64,000 bases of DNA from Varanus komodoensis (Eukaryota; Chordata; Lepidosauria; Squamata; Varanidae): assembly GCF_004798865.1 (NCBI RefSeq), contig NW_025335268.1, positions 72,430,546 through 72,494,545 on the forward strand, written 5' to 3'. Under the pieces are notes generated by a model that ran no database searches, was not told the origin of the DNA, and saw only the letters and a list, made by a program, of their open reading frames with translations. Position 1 is the first letter of the stretch; the number at the start of each line of letters is the position of its first letter. Of the stretch, positions 63,109 to 64,000 are shown piece after piece. The position numbers were made by a program, and so were the translations under genes.

Positions 63109-64000
63109 TGAAAGAAGATGAAAGGAAGAAGGCAGGAATCACAGCCGCCATCTTGGGTTCCCTGGAGGAAAAAGCAGGCTAGGAAGGTTGCCAAGAGGTC
63201 CTACCAATCAGCGCCTGCTTCCGACGTTTTCTCCACCACTGCTGCAAACAGCAAGCAGGCCAAGCGCCCCTGCTCCCTCGCCTGTACAGGAGCCTTCCAC
63301 TTGCCCTTCCTGGATTTGGTGGTCTTTTTACGTTGTCTTAAATTCTACCTCTAAATCCAGGGCTGCGGCAGTTTCGCTCTCTTGGAGTGGAATAATTTGT
63401 CCCAAGATTAGGACAGCTCCCCACATCCGGACAATAACGAGTCCTCCACCTAGAGAGCGGGATTTTTCTTCTGTGCAATAATTGTGCCGAGAAGAGATTT
63501 GGAAGTTATCAGTGTTCAGCATAAGGTCCATAACTCAAACGGTGCCTCTTCCCTGTGATGGAATCAGCCCTTATCTCCCACTGAGGAGTTCCATATTTAC
63601 AGTGCGGTTAGATTGCTTCTCTCCCATACAGATGCTACTTACAGATCAGCCAAATGAACAGATCCCCTTTGATAAAGTTTCCTGCTTCGTGTGGGCGGCC
63701 CCATGAACGACGCACGAGAGGCTCGTCTTTGGAAGAGGGTCACCAGCCACCCCACCTCGACTTCCCCCCGGAAGGCCAGCTTCTTCCCTTCTGCCAAAGG
63801 CTTGGGCGCACCATTTTGCAGGACGAGAGAGGCTCCCAAGCAAAACCAACAATGCAACAAAGATGTTTCATGGGGAAGAAGGACCTTCTAGCAGGGTTTT
63901 TAATCTTCTCCGTTGCTTTTCTGCCCCCCCAACCGCAGTCTGCAGTTTTGAAGAAACCCTACAGCAGACTGGAAGGGTTTCTTTGATGGCTTCACGAACT
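63109..64000. other. No gene recognised
   Basis: Unique-looking sequence to the window edge. Frames of 68-110 codons overlap on both strands and match nothing known. If an exon of a flanking gene lies here I cannot see it. Confidence 0.4.

Noticed and set aside
1-64000. Endogenous retrovirus, LTR element or Polinton
   Set aside because: No paired LTRs, primer-binding site, or gag, pol, env or capsid-like frames were recognised. All reverse-transcriptase-related frames are of CR1, L2 or RTE type.

Overview
This is vertebrate nuclear DNA, most probably from a squamate reptile (lizard or snake). The best marker is a complete Sauria SINE at 48126-48447: a tRNA-like head with a Bov-B-type 3' end, flanked by a perfect 14-bp target-site duplication. 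Sauria SINEs are known only from squamates. Bov-B (RTE) LINE ends, several CR1-like LINE lineages, L2-type LINE ends with the 'GTAAGCCGCCCC ... GGGGCGGCATA' tail, and CORE-type tRNA SINEs support the same placement. Nothing looks bacterial: there are no operons, ribosome-binding sites or dense ORFs. No retrovirus, LTR element or other virus-like element was recognised.

No protein-coding exon of a host gene could be identified. The long open frames in the window are either the C-terminal tail of CR1 ORF2 or composition artefacts in the GC-rich zone. The one strong host landmark is a CpG island at about 25.8-27.85 kb. It carries a TATA-like box (27226-27236), a GC-box array, a 100-N assembly gap (27621-27720), a strong plus-strand splice donor (27748) and strong minus-strand donors (26509, 26090). 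I read it as a promoter, possibly a divergent one, whose first exon or exons lie here and whose coding exons lie outside the window.

Left flank (0-25.8 kb): CR1, L2, Bov-B and SINE copies separated by unique sequence, with candidate regulatory blocks at 2.4-2.8, 13.5-14.2 and 19.4-20.2 kb. Right flank (27.85-64 kb): denser repeats, a CR1 copy inside the microsatellite tail of another element (46.0-46.4 kb), a Sauria SINE inside an L2 (48.0-48.8 kb), a candidate non-autonomous DNA transposon invaded by an L2 (54.8-55.9 kb), and a pile-up of antisense L2 ends with an embedded L1-type insertion (58.3-60.0 kb). Repeat-free AT-rich blocks with paired homeodomain, octamer, FOX and CCAAT-like words (43.5-44.0, 50.7-51.1 and above all 53.76-54.26 kb) are the best enhancer candidates.

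CR1 copies mostly point right (+) on the left of the CpG island and almost always left (-) on its right. This agrees with transcription leaving the island in both directions, because intronic LINEs are usually found antisense to their host gene. It is the most interesting window-scale pattern seen, but it is an inference from a small, post hoc count. I found no convincing undescribed molecular system.
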